DNA from: Pedobacter sp. Leaf41
GTDB taxonomy: Bacteria > Bacteroidota > Bacteroidia > Sphingobacteriales > Sphingobacteriaceae
Length of the DNA stretch: 64,000 nt
NCBI RefSeq assembly: GCF_001422545.1
Contig: NZ_LMLE01000011.1
Coordinates: 124,001 to 188,000 of the forward strand
Reading direction: 5' to 3'
The translations under genes and the position numbers were made by a program. Each line of letters starts with the position of its first letter. Position 1 is the stretch's first letter. Positions 52,970 through 60,918 of the stretch are shown piece by piece. The notes beneath the pieces were generated by a model. That model saw only the letters and a program-made list of their open reading frames with translations, made no database searches and was not told where the DNA came from.

Positions 52970-53009
52970 TCTCTTTCTTTGCGTTTTCACTTTTTGTACT
53001 TTGCGGTTG
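52970..53009 (+). repeat. CTTTGCG-type tandem repeat
   Basis: TCTCTTTCTTTGCGTTTTCA then CTTTTTGTACTTTGCGGTT: degenerate tandem copies upstream of the thioesterase gene, related to the element at 55380. Confidence 0.5.
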
Positions 53010-53037
53010 ATAACTTAATCTACGCAAACTCACAACT

Positions 53038-53514
53038 ATGGCCAGAACAAAGAATCATATTGAACTACAGTTTTTAAGCGAACCATCTGATGTAAATTAT
53101 GGCGGGAAGGTTCATGGAGGTATGATGATGAAATGGATTGACCAGGCTGCGTTTGCCTGTGCTTTGCAATGGAGTGAATCTTATTGCGTAACGGTTTACG
53201 TAGGCGGTATCCGATTTTTTCATCCCGTACATATCGGGCATTTGGTGAAAATGGAAGCGAGGATTATTTACACGGGTAAAACCAGTATGCACATCGCTGT
53301 AGATGCTTACTCAAAACCTGTGGGTAAAGCCGATTTTGTTAAAAACACTCACTGTATCATTGTTTTTGTGGCGGTAAATGATGAAGGCCAGCCGCAACAA
53401 ATTCCTGCCTTTAAGCCGAAAACTGAAAAGGAAATCGCCATGCATGGCTACGCTATAAAATTAATGGAGTTAAGAAAAAGCATCGATAAAGAAATGGAAC
53501 CCTATATTGTTTAG
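53038..53514 (+). CDS. Acyl-CoA thioesterase (hotdog fold)
   Basis: A 158-residue single hotdog-domain thioesterase of the YciA/ACOT7 type, with NYGGKVHGGMMMKWIDQAAF, which carries the active-site acidic residue on the central helix, and VKMEARIIYTGKTSMHIAVD. It hydrolyses acyl-CoA; chain-length preference cannot be inferred. ATG 53038 gives a complete domain. Confidence 0.87.
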   Translation: MARTKNHIELQFLSEPSDVNYGGKVHGGMMMKWIDQAAFACALQWSESYCVTVYVGGIRFFHPVHIGHLVKMEARIIYTGKTSMHIAVDAYSKPVGKADFVKNTHCIIVFVAVNDEGQPQQIPAFKPKTEKEIAMHGYAIKLMELRKSIDKEMEPYIV

Positions 53515-53546
53515 CCAATTTAGTGCTTAAACAATCATGTACAAGT

Positions 53547-53567
53547 GTTCGAATCCCGTCGGCTCCA
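53547..53567 (+). other. tRNA 3'-end fragment (possible attachment-site scar)
   Basis: GTTCGAATCCCGTCGGCTCC followed by A reads as the T-loop, 3' T-stem and 3' acceptor strand of a tRNA. The matching 5' T-stem, anticodon arm and 5' acceptor strand are absent upstream. Such fragments mark sites where an element integrated into a tRNA gene. It lies between the thioesterase gene and the potassium-uptake cluster. Confidence 0.65.
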
Positions 53568-53589
53568 CTTATTGTTTACATTTCTTTTC

Positions 53590-55347
53590 TTAACTATTTG
53601 CAGAAATAGATGCTAAACTTGGCAACACAAAACTAAATTTACTGCCTTCTCCAAGCGCACTTTCTACCCATATTTTTCCGTCTTCTGCTTCGATAAAATC
53701 TTTTGATATGGCTAAGCCCAATCCAGAACCAGATTTGTTTTGCCCATCAGTGGGAACCTGGAAATAGCGGTCGAATAATCGTTTTTGATATTTCTCCTCA
53801 ATTCCTTTTCCATAGTCTTTTACCGAGAATTGGACAAAATTGTCTTTTTGAAATACATCAATCACAACCTTCGATTTTTCTGAACTATAACGCAAAGCAT
53901 TCGATAAAAAGTTTACTAAAACCCAAGCCGTTTTCTGAATATCGGCATTCACCTTTGGTAGATTTTCAGCGCAATTGAGTTCGAGTTGAATTAGTTTCTG
54001 TTCAGCCTGAAATTTTACGGCATCTAATGCATAATTTACAATTTCCTTTGGCTCGGTTAGCGCAAATGTTAGCTTCAAATTTCCGGTTTCTACCTGCGAT
54101 AAATCCAGTAATTCACCAGTGATTTTTAGGAGCCGGTCACTATCTTCTTTAATGTGGTTAAGTAGCTGATTTTGTTCCTCATTTACCGAGCCTACCCGAT
54201 GATCGTTAAGAAGTTTTAAACTCATTTTAATCGATGATAAGGGAGTTTTCAACTCATGCGAAACCGTAGCAATAAAATTTGTTTTGGCTTCATCAAGTTC
54301 CTTAAATTGAGTAATATTTTTTAACACGTAAACACTTCCTGCAGATTTTGACGATGCGGTGAGCGCCTTTTCATCCTGCTCATCATAATTTGGGATCACG
54401 ATTTCGCGGTTTTCCAAAAGGAAGTAAGATTCCTTTTCATCAGCGTATATTTTGAGGGTTTTATCCTCCGTTTCGGGTTGGGTAATTCTTTTGAGCAATT
54501 CGTTCTTTTTAACAAGTTCGGTGATGTTCTGCCCAATAATTTTCTCCTCATCAACACTCATCAGCTTTGCTGCCAAATGATTTAAAAAGAGCACTTCGCC
54601 TTGTTCATTTAAGCCAATAATGGCATCTTGCATTTGTGCAATGATGGCTTCAATTCTCGATTTTTCCGACTTTATTTTGGAGAGATTACTATTTTCCCAC
54701 TCGTTCAGTTTCTTTACCATTACGTTAAACGCATCTGCAAGCTCCGTAAATTCGTCCTGATTATTGAAATGCAAACGTTGCTTGTAGTTTTTCCTGCTGA
54801 TTTGTTTAATGGCATCGCTAAATTCTGACAACGGATTAGCCACAAAGCCAGGGAAATTAACAATGAAAGTAAATAGAATTAAAAAACTTAAGCCCGCTGC
54901 AATAGAAATATACAAATTTGCATTTGCCGACGTTTTGTTTGCCAGTTCATTTTTGTCGTAGATGGCTTTCATATTTATTTCTTCGATACTTTGCAGTGCA
55001 GATCGTAGGGCTTTCAAATCAATCTTTTCGGTAGGTTGCTGCAATTTTTTGTAAGCTAAAGCCAGGTTTTGATAAGCGACTTTTTCACCATTCTCGGTTA
55101 TATTTTGGCACTCGTTTTTTAAATTTTCTTCAAATATTTGCGCTTGTCGCGTTGACAATGGAAATACTCCTTCATCCAAAATAGTTCGCATTGCAGCAAC
55201 GTATTGTAACGATTTGTAATTGTCTTTCAGGATTACTTTTGATTTATCTGAAAGCTCGTTTACAAAAAACAAAGCAATTAATCCGAAGGATAAAACAATT
55301 ATAAAGAGAAACCCGAATCCGAGACGAAGCTTGGTTTTAATTTTCAT
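53590..55347 (-). CDS. PAS/HAMP sensor histidine kinase linked to kdp
   Basis: A 585-residue membrane kinase: transmembrane helix (about 8-30), a helical periplasmic domain, a second helix (about 135-160), HAMP (about 160-215), PAS (about 235-345), HisKA with the phospho-acceptor at about H364 (VSHELKTPLSS), and HATPase with NFLSNALRYSS, DYGKGI and GSGLGLAISKDF. I set the start at ATG 55347 (MKIKTKLRLGFG). It probably supplies the kinase half missing from the adjacent KdpD and signals to the sigma-54 regulator at the end of the window. Confidence 0.9.
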   Translation of the reverse strand: MKIKTKLRLGFGFLFIIVLSFGLIALFFVNELSDKSKVILKDNYKSLQYVAAMRTILDEGVFPLSTRQAQIFEENLKNECQNITENGEKVAYQNLALAYKKLQQPTEKIDLKALRSALQSIEEINMKAIYDKNELANKTSANANLYISIAAGLSFLILFTFIVNFPGFVANPLSEFSDAIKQISRKNYKQRLHFNNQDEFTELADAFNVMVKKLNEWENSNLSKIKSEKSRIEAIIAQMQDAIIGLNEQGEVLFLNHLAAKLMSVDEEKIIGQNITELVKKNELLKRITQPETEDKTLKIYADEKESYFLLENREIVIPNYDEQDEKALTASSKSAGSVYVLKNITQFKELDEAKTNFIATVSHELKTPLSSIKMSLKLLNDHRVGSVNEEQNQLLNHIKEDSDRLLKITGELLDLSQVETGNLKLTFALTEPKEIVNYALDAVKFQAEQKLIQLELNCAENLPKVNADIQKTAWVLVNFLSNALRYSSEKSKVVIDVFQKDNFVQFSVKDYGKGIEEKYQKRLFDRYFQVPTDGQNKSGSGLGLAISKDFIEAEDGKIWVESALGEGSKFSFVLPSLASISANS

Positions 55348-55379
55348 GGTGGTTTTGTTTGTTAACTGCAAAGCTTGCC

Positions 55380-55459
55380 AAGTTTTTCGCAAAGAAGCAA
55401 AGTTAATTGTTCTATTCTTTGTGTTCTTTGCGCCTTTTCTTTGTGTGCTTTGCGGTTAT
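55380..55459 (-). repeat. CTTTGCG-type tandem palindrome
   Basis: The left arm TTTTTCGCAAAGAAGCAAAG and right arm CTTTGTGTTCTTTGCGCCTT then TTCTTTGTGTGCTTTGCGG pair. It fills the gap between the kdpD-like gene and the kinase gene. Confidence 0.65.
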
Positions 55460-55463
55460 ATTT

Positions 55464-56588
55464 TTAAGAAAGTATAACCAAATCAATTTCTTTGGCGGCT
55501 AAATTACGCAACAGCTGATTAAAAATTGCCGTTCGCATGATTACCTGGAAAATATTTAAATGCGGCTTTCCAATACAAATGGTTGTGATCTCTTTTTCTG
55601 TAGCCATGTTAATAATGGTTTGGGTAATTTGATTGCTTTTTGTTTTCACCACTTCGGCACCTAGTTCTGTAGCGAGTTTAAAATGGTTAATGAGATGGCG
55701 TTGTTTATCGAGCTTAATTTTATCGAAACTTTCTGCATCACTTTGTACGTAAAGCACCATCCAGGGCGAGTGGTAGTAGGAGGCAAGCCTTGCTGTTTTT
55801 CGAATAACCACACCAGCAGTTTCCGAATTAGAAGAGATGCAGGCTAAAAACTTTTCCGACCTCAATTTAACAGATTTTGGTATTTCGGTTTTAATTTTCC
55901 GTTCCACCTGATGAACCACTTCCTTTAAGGCCAGCTCTCTCAACTGCAAAATTTTATCTGATTGAAAAAAATTCGACAAAGCCTGTTCGATTTTACTTTT
56001 GTCGTAAATTTTGCCTTCTTTTAAACGTGTAACCAATTCATCAGCTGTTAAATCAATATTCACAATTTCATCAGCAATTTCCAAAATTTTATCGGGAATA
56101 CGTTCCATTACGTTGATGCCCGTGATGCGTTCGATCTCTTCGTTGATACTCTCCAGATGCTGAATATTAACCGCTGAAATCACGCTGATGCCGGCTTCCA
56201 GCAAATCGAAAACATCTTGCCAGCGTTTGCCGTTTTTACTTCCTTCGGCATTGGTGTGCGCCAGTTCATCTACCACAACAATTTCAGGGTGCCGATTCAA
56301 AATTCCCTGCAAATCCATCTCCTCAATCTCTTTTCCCCGGTAAAAAATTTTTTTTCTGGCAATTAGGGGCAAACCATTTACCAAGGCTTCCGTTTCTGCC
56401 CGCCGGTGCGTTTCCACATAGCCAATGCAAACATCGATGCCGTTGCGTAAGAGCGCATGGCTTTCCTGGAGCATTCGATAGGTTTTACCCACACCGGCAC
56501 TCATCCCAATATAAATCTTGAGTTTGCCCCTTCTCGATTTTTGTATGAGTTCGAGAAAATGTTTAACCGAATCGTCTTTTTCTTGCAT
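55464..56588 (-). CDS. kdpD: KdpD sensor (N-terminal KdpD + USP domains only)
   Basis: A 374-residue protein with the KdpD domain: Walker A GMSAGVGKT (28-36), Walker B VVVDELAHTN and DVFDLLEAGISVISAVNIQHL. A universal-stress-protein (USP) domain follows (about 245-374: ACISSNSETAGVVIRKTARLA). It stops there, lacking the four membrane helices, GAF and kinase domains of full KdpD (about 890 residues). The kinase part is encoded by the next gene. KdpD senses potassium limitation. Confidence 0.92.
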   Translation of the reverse strand: MQEKDDSVKHFLELIQKSRRGKLKIYIGMSAGVGKTYRMLQESHALLRNGIDVCIGYVETHRRAETEALVNGLPLIARKKIFYRGKEIEEMDLQGILNRHPEIVVVDELAHTNAEGSKNGKRWQDVFDLLEAGISVISAVNIQHLESINEEIERITGINVMERIPDKILEIADEIVNIDLTADELVTRLKEGKIYDKSKIEQALSNFFQSDKILQLRELALKEVVHQVERKIKTEIPKSVKLRSEKFLACISSNSETAGVVIRKTARLASYYHSPWMVLYVQSDAESFDKIKLDKQRHLINHFKLATELGAEVVKTKSNQITQTIINMATEKEITTICIGKPHLNIFQVIMRTAIFNQLLRNLAAKEIDLVILS

Positions 56589-56604
56589 TGATAATTTTAC
56601 TCTT

Positions 56605-56721
56605 TGTCATTCTGAGGAACCAAGAATCTGCAAATAATGAGCACTATTTTCAGTTTTCCCATGGTCTGTGTCCCCACAGACTATTATTTGTTTGTTAGCG
56701 TTTCGGTCTGTGAGGGCACAG
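56605..56721. repeat. Composite repeat region: family B half plus GGTCTGTG palindrome (family D)
   Basis: TTGTCATTCTGAGGAACCAA (56604 onward) is a single family B arm. It is followed by ATGGTCTGTGTCCCCACAGA (56661) and then GGTCTGTGAGGGCACAG (56705-56721), both related to the palindrome after ispG. Lies between kdpD and the porin. Confidence 0.7.
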
Positions 56722-56782
56722 CTCGAGGCGTTAGATTGGCGCCGAAATATTCTGTGATTTTCGTGCTTCCGTGGCAGTATTT

Positions 56783-57853
56783 TTAAAATGAAACCCCAAT
56801 ACTTGCTGTTAATGTTGTATTGGCATTAAGGGAATTATTTTCTGTCGCAAAAATTTTGTCCTTGCTGTCATAGGTTTTACCTTCCAATCTGACTACCGCA
56901 TTTGGGATTGGCGAATAATCTACGTTTAAAGAATAACCTTTCGTTTTAAATCCATTTGGTGTTCCTGTAGATATGAAAATGCCATTTTTGTCTTCGTAAT
57001 ATTCAAACCGGCCGGCTACTGCCCATTTCTCTGCAAATTTATATTGCGCAATAGCTACCGGAGAAAACACCTCATTTTTGTTGTGATTTTCTTTTGATTG
57101 TTGTTGAGTACCATAATCCAAACCGAGTGTTAGTCCGAATTTATCGCTGAGCTGGAAGATACCATAAATGTTGTGGTAGAAGCGGTTCACGCGAACGGAA
57201 TCTGCGCCTTCTGTTCCCAGGTAATTGCTATAATTTACCGTAATTTTTGGCGTTGGTTTCCAGGTTAACTGCAAGCCACCCGCAGGTTTATTGTTTCCAT
57301 TTTGGCGGGTAATTCTTTGCCATCCATTCAGGTAGAGTAGTGTTGCCGTCAATTTTCCATCTTTTGTTCCATAGGTGATTTTAGCTCCCGCTTCCTAATA
57401 AGGTGTGTTTTCTGAAGAAATATTTCTGGTTAAAACCCAGCAGTCTTTCGAAACGGCGCTTTCGAATCCGATGTGTGAGGAAAATATCCCTGCATCAATC
57501 CATAGATTTTCTGTTTTGGAAAGTTTTACGCCAGCGTTAGCTTCAAAAATATTTTTGAGTACGCCAGGCTCCGTGGCTAAATTCGAATTGGTGTAGGTAC
57601 CAGCCATCAGCGCTAAATTCGCCCTGATTGAACTGCTTTCGTAAGCTGCTTTGATAAAACCCAAGTTTAAATTCACTTCATTCGCCCGGTTGTGCGAGTA
57701 AATGAAAGCGGGTCTGTTATGGTCGGCTGGTTTGTTAAAATCGTAACCATAGTAAGTTTCCAGGTAACCAGAGAACTTTATTTTGGGTTCATCTTGTGCG
57801 AAAGCAGTTAGAGATGCTGTTAATGTTGTGATTATGGTGATTAAATTTTTCAT
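56783..57853 (-). pseudogene. Outer-membrane porin interrupted by an in-frame amber codon
   Basis: An outer-membrane beta-barrel porin in the kdp operon. It has a signal peptide (ITTLTASLTAFA), strands such as IKFSGYLETYYGYDFN and a terminal Phe strand (TLTASIGVSF). The frame runs the whole length (356 codons) except for TAG at 57395-57397, in the context SSENTPY-stop-EAGAKITYG, where a tyrosine is expected. As it stands, it gives a 152-residue fragment; the second half has only a TTG start. It is either a pseudogene, a sequencing error or a stop read through; I favour pseudogene or error. Confidence 0.75.
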
Positions 57854-57885
57854 GATGTGATTACTTTTATCGAGATGGCAACAAT

Positions 57886-58057
57886 TACCACCCCTTTCCC
57901 CTCCTAATAATAGGAGGAGAGTTGTAATTGCCGAGGCAAGTTTTAAGCATTAATAATGTTTTGGGATTTAAACCCGTTTACTTAAATATGGAGGTTATTT
58001 ATAGCTGGCAGTTTTTACTTGCCCTCCTTATTTTCAAGGAGGGGTTAGGGGTGGTTT
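57886..58057. repeat. Long G/C-run repeat pair (family C)
   Basis: ACCACCCCTTTCCCCTCCTA then ATAATAGGAGGAGAGTTG (57886-57924), and a second element GCCCTCCTTATTTTCAAGGA then GGGGTTAGGGGTGGT (58021-58055), in opposite orientation about 100 nt apart. Together they could pair across the gap between kdpC and the porin. Confidence 0.7.
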
Positions 58058-58085
58058 TTAGTATTTTTTTTGACGGCATTTTCTG

Positions 58086-58646
58086 TTACAAGTTATCCAA
58101 TGCCAAATTCAGTTTCAAAACATTTACTGATGATGGACCGAATAATCCAAATAAAGGTTTTAGGGTATTCATAGCTACTAATTCCTTCACTTTTTGTTGA
58201 CTGATATTTCTTGCTTTGGCTACTCTTGCTATCTGAATTTCTGCACCCTGCTCGGAGATATTTGGGTCTAAACCACTGCCCGATGCCGTAACCATATCAG
58301 CAGGAATATTCGATTTTTGTAAGCCAGGATTATATTTTAAAAGGGTATCAATTCTGGATTGAACTTCTTTTAAATAATCAGGATTAGATGGTCCTTTGTT
58401 TGAGCCGGCCGAACCTGCAGCATTGTAATTAACAGCCGATGGTCTGCCCCAGAAATATTCGGGTTTGGTAAAAGATTGCCCCAGTAATTCGTAGCCTATT
58501 GTTTTGCCATTTTTTACGATTTTCTCACCGCCGCCATTTCCAGCGGCAAGTTTTCCAGCTATAGCAATGCTGATGGGGTAGATGATGCATAATAATACGA
58601 TTAAAACTAAGGTTAAGCGTAGCGATTGTATGATGTATTTTTTCAT
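58086..58646 (-). CDS. kdpC: Potassium-transporting ATPase subunit KdpC
   Basis: A 186-residue subunit with one N-terminal membrane helix (SLRLTLVLIVLLCIIYPISIAI) and a soluble domain with the family motifs GQSFTKPEYFWGRPSA, NPDYLKEVQ and DMVTASGSGLDPNISEQGA. It stabilises the KdpFABC complex and assists KdpA. The start at ATG 58646 (MKKYIIQSL) is chosen over an in-frame ATG eight codons upstream. Confidence 0.95.
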   Translation of the reverse strand: MKKYIIQSLRLTLVLIVLLCIIYPISIAIAGKLAAGNGGGEKIVKNGKTIGYELLGQSFTKPEYFWGRPSAVNYNAAGSAGSNKGPSNPDYLKEVQSRIDTLLKYNPGLQKSNIPADMVTASGSGLDPNISEQGAEIQIARVAKARNISQQKVKELVAMNTLKPLFGLFGPSSVNVLKLNLALDNL

Positions 58647-58664
58647 GATGATATTTTGTGTTGT

Positions 58665-58761
58665 TGTCATGCTGAAGAAGGAAGCATCTCAATCAAAAAT
58701 GCGCTGCTTATTTTAGCAAGTGCTAATCGCTTTGAGATTCTTCGTTGCGCTCAGAATGACA
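58665..58761. repeat. Family B palindrome between kdpB and kdpC
   Basis: TGTCATGCTGAAGAAGGAAG with CATCTCA at the left; GAGATTCTTCGTTGCGCTCA with GAATGACA at the right. It ends 5 nt from the kdpB stop. Confidence 0.85.
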
Positions 58762-58766
58762 GATGT

Positions 58767-60794
58767 TTAAACAAATAAGCCTATTACTAGATCAATTAAT
58801 TTAATGCCGATGAACGGAGCGACAATACCTCCGATGCCATAGATAAATAAATTTCTGCGGAGCAATGCTGTAGCGCCAATTGGCTTGTAAGCCACGCCTT
58901 TAAGCGCCAGTGGAATCAATATTGGAATGATTATCGCATTGAAAATCACTGCCGACATAATCGCACTTTCTGGTGTGTGCAAGCCCATAATATTTAAACT
59001 TTGCAGGGCAGGAATTGACGCAATAAATAAGGCAGGAACAATAGCGAAATACTTAGCCACATCATTTGCGATAGAGAAAGTAGTTAGCGTGCCACGGGTA
59101 ATTAACAGCTGTTTTCCAATTTCTACAATCTCAATTAATTTGGTTGGATCATTGTCCAAATCTACCATGTTACCAGCTTCTTTAGCAGCTTGTGTTCCGC
59201 TGTTCATGGCCACACCAACATCTGCCTGGGCAAGTGCAGGCGCATCATTGGTACCGTCGCCCATCATTGCAACAAGTTTGCCTAAGGCCTGCTCGTCTTT
59301 AATGTAGTTCATTTTATCCTCTGGTTTAGCCTCGGCAATAAAGTCATCTACACCGGCTTTTTCGGCGATGTATTTAGCAGTTAAGGGATTATCGCCCGTT
59401 ACCATTACTGTTTTAACACCCATTTTGCGTAAACGCTCAAACCGTTCGCTGATGCCTGGTTTAATGATATCCTGCAATTCGATAACGCCTAAAGCTTTTT
59501 CATTCTCAGAAACCACTAGTGGCGTTCCGCCGTTGGTGGCAATACTTTTTACATGGTCTGCAATATCCGAAGGAAAAATATTTCCTGCTTTTTCGACTAT
59601 ATTTCTAATAGAATCGAACGCACCTTTTCTAATCCTTCTTCCGTCGGCAGTATCTAATCCGCTGGAGCGGGTTTCGGCTGTAAACTTAATAAATGTTGAA
59701 CCTGCTGGTGTGCCAGAATTTTTAAAGCCCTGCTCGTTTGCCAACTCAATAATTGATTTTCCTTCTGGAGTCTCATCTGCAAGTGAACTTAAAACACATG
59801 CATCGGTAAAATCTTTAATCACTACGCCGGCAGTAGGGTAGAAGTGGGTTGCTTTGCGATTTCCGATAGTGATCGTTCCGGTTTTATCCAATAATAGAAC
59901 ATCAATATCGCCAGCCGTTTCCACCGCTTTACCTGATTTGGTAATCACGTTTGCTCTTAAGGCTCTGTCCATTCCGGCAATGCCGATAGCTGATAACAAA
60001 CCGCCAATAGTAGTGGGGATTAAGCAAACGAAAAGTGAAATTAAAGCTGCAATGGTAATCGGTGTATTGGCGTAATCGGCAAATGGTTTTGACGTTACAC
60101 AAACAATAATGAATACCAAAGTGAAGCTGGCTAATAAAATGGTTAACGCAATTTCATTTGGAGTTTTCTGGCGGGACGCACCTTCAACCAAAGCAATCAT
60201 TTTATCTAAAAAACTTTCGCCTGGAGCTGTACTTACCTGAACTTTTATTTCATCAGATAATACTTTGGTTCCGCCGGTTACTGAAGATTTATCACCACCT
60301 GATTCACGAATTACCGGGGCAGATTCTCCGGTAATGGCCGACTCGTCAATAGTGGCAATACCTTCTATAATTTCGCCATCGGTTGGAATGGTGTCACCCG
60401 TTTCACAAACAAAAATATCTCCTTTCTTTAATTGATTTGAGGAACGAATTTCAACCGTTCCGTTAGCTAAAAGTACTTTTGCTGGCGTTTCTTCGCGTGT
60501 TTTACGCAAGCTATCGGCCTGCGCTTTTCCTCTCGCTTCGGCAATTGCCTCTGCGAAGTTGGCAAACAAAACGGTTAACAGAAGTACCAGAAAGATGAAA
60601 AAATTATATAGAAAGGAGCCTTGTCCGGTGTTGTTAAAAGAATATACCGTAACGTAGGCCATCACGAGTGTGCCTACCTCCACGGTAAACATCACCGGGT
60701 TGCGAACCATTAATCTGGGATCTAGTTTGATGAAAGATTGTTTCAATGCAGTTTGCACTAAAGCAGATTCGAACAATTTATTATTGGGTTTCAT
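58767..60794 (-). CDS. kdpB: Potassium-transporting P-type ATPase subunit KdpB
   Basis: The ATP-hydrolysing P-type subunit of the high-affinity potassium pump. The 675-residue protein has the phosphorylation motif DKTGT (about residue 302), the actuator loop ITGES (TIDESAITGESAPV) and the hinge MMGDGTNDAPALAQADVGVAM. About seven membrane helices are visible. It lies downstream of kdpA with a family B repeat in the gap. Confidence 0.97.
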   Translation of the reverse strand: MKPNNKLFESALVQTALKQSFIKLDPRLMVRNPVMFTVEVGTLVMAYVTVYSFNNTGQGSFLYNFFIFLVLLLTVLFANFAEAIAEARGKAQADSLRKTREETPAKVLLANGTVEIRSSNQLKKGDIFVCETGDTIPTDGEIIEGIATIDESAITGESAPVIRESGGDKSSVTGGTKVLSDEIKVQVSTAPGESFLDKMIALVEGASRQKTPNEIALTILLASFTLVFIIVCVTSKPFADYANTPITIAALISLFVCLIPTTIGGLLSAIGIAGMDRALRANVITKSGKAVETAGDIDVLLLDKTGTITIGNRKATHFYPTAGVVIKDFTDACVLSSLADETPEGKSIIELANEQGFKNSGTPAGSTFIKFTAETRSSGLDTADGRRIRKGAFDSIRNIVEKAGNIFPSDIADHVKSIATNGGTPLVVSENEKALGVIELQDIIKPGISERFERLRKMGVKTVMVTGDNPLTAKYIAEKAGVDDFIAEAKPEDKMNYIKDEQALGKLVAMMGDGTNDAPALAQADVGVAMNSGTQAAKEAGNMVDLDNDPTKLIEIVEIGKQLLITRGTLTTFSIANDVAKYFAIVPALFIASIPALQSLNIMGLHTPESAIMSAVIFNAIIIPILIPLALKGVAYKPIGATALLRRNLFIYGIGGIVAPFIGIKLIDLVIGLFV

Positions 60795-60857
60795 TTTGAT
60801 TTTTAATTAGGTGATTTTACAGATTAAAATAATTTCACAGATTTTTATCATGCAATT

Positions 60858-60911
60858 TGTCATGCTGAGCTTGTCGAAGCACCGAATCATTTCGACAGGC
60901 TCAATGTGACA
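60858..60911. repeat. Family B palindrome between kdpA and kdpB
   Basis: TGTCATGCTGAGCTTGTCGA and TTTCGACAGGCTCAATGTGA then CA pair around a 15-nt centre. It begins 64 nt upstream of kdpB and ends 8 nt from the kdpA stop. Confidence 0.88.
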
Positions 60912-60918
60912 ACTATAT

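Noticed and set aside
57928..58200. Plus-strand frame of 90 codons between the porin and kdpC
   Set aside because: It crosses a G/C-run repeat and then reads antisense into kdpC; no domain is seen.
59368..59841. Antisense frame of 157 codons opposite kdpB
   Set aside because: A shadow frame opposite an intact P-type ATPase gene.
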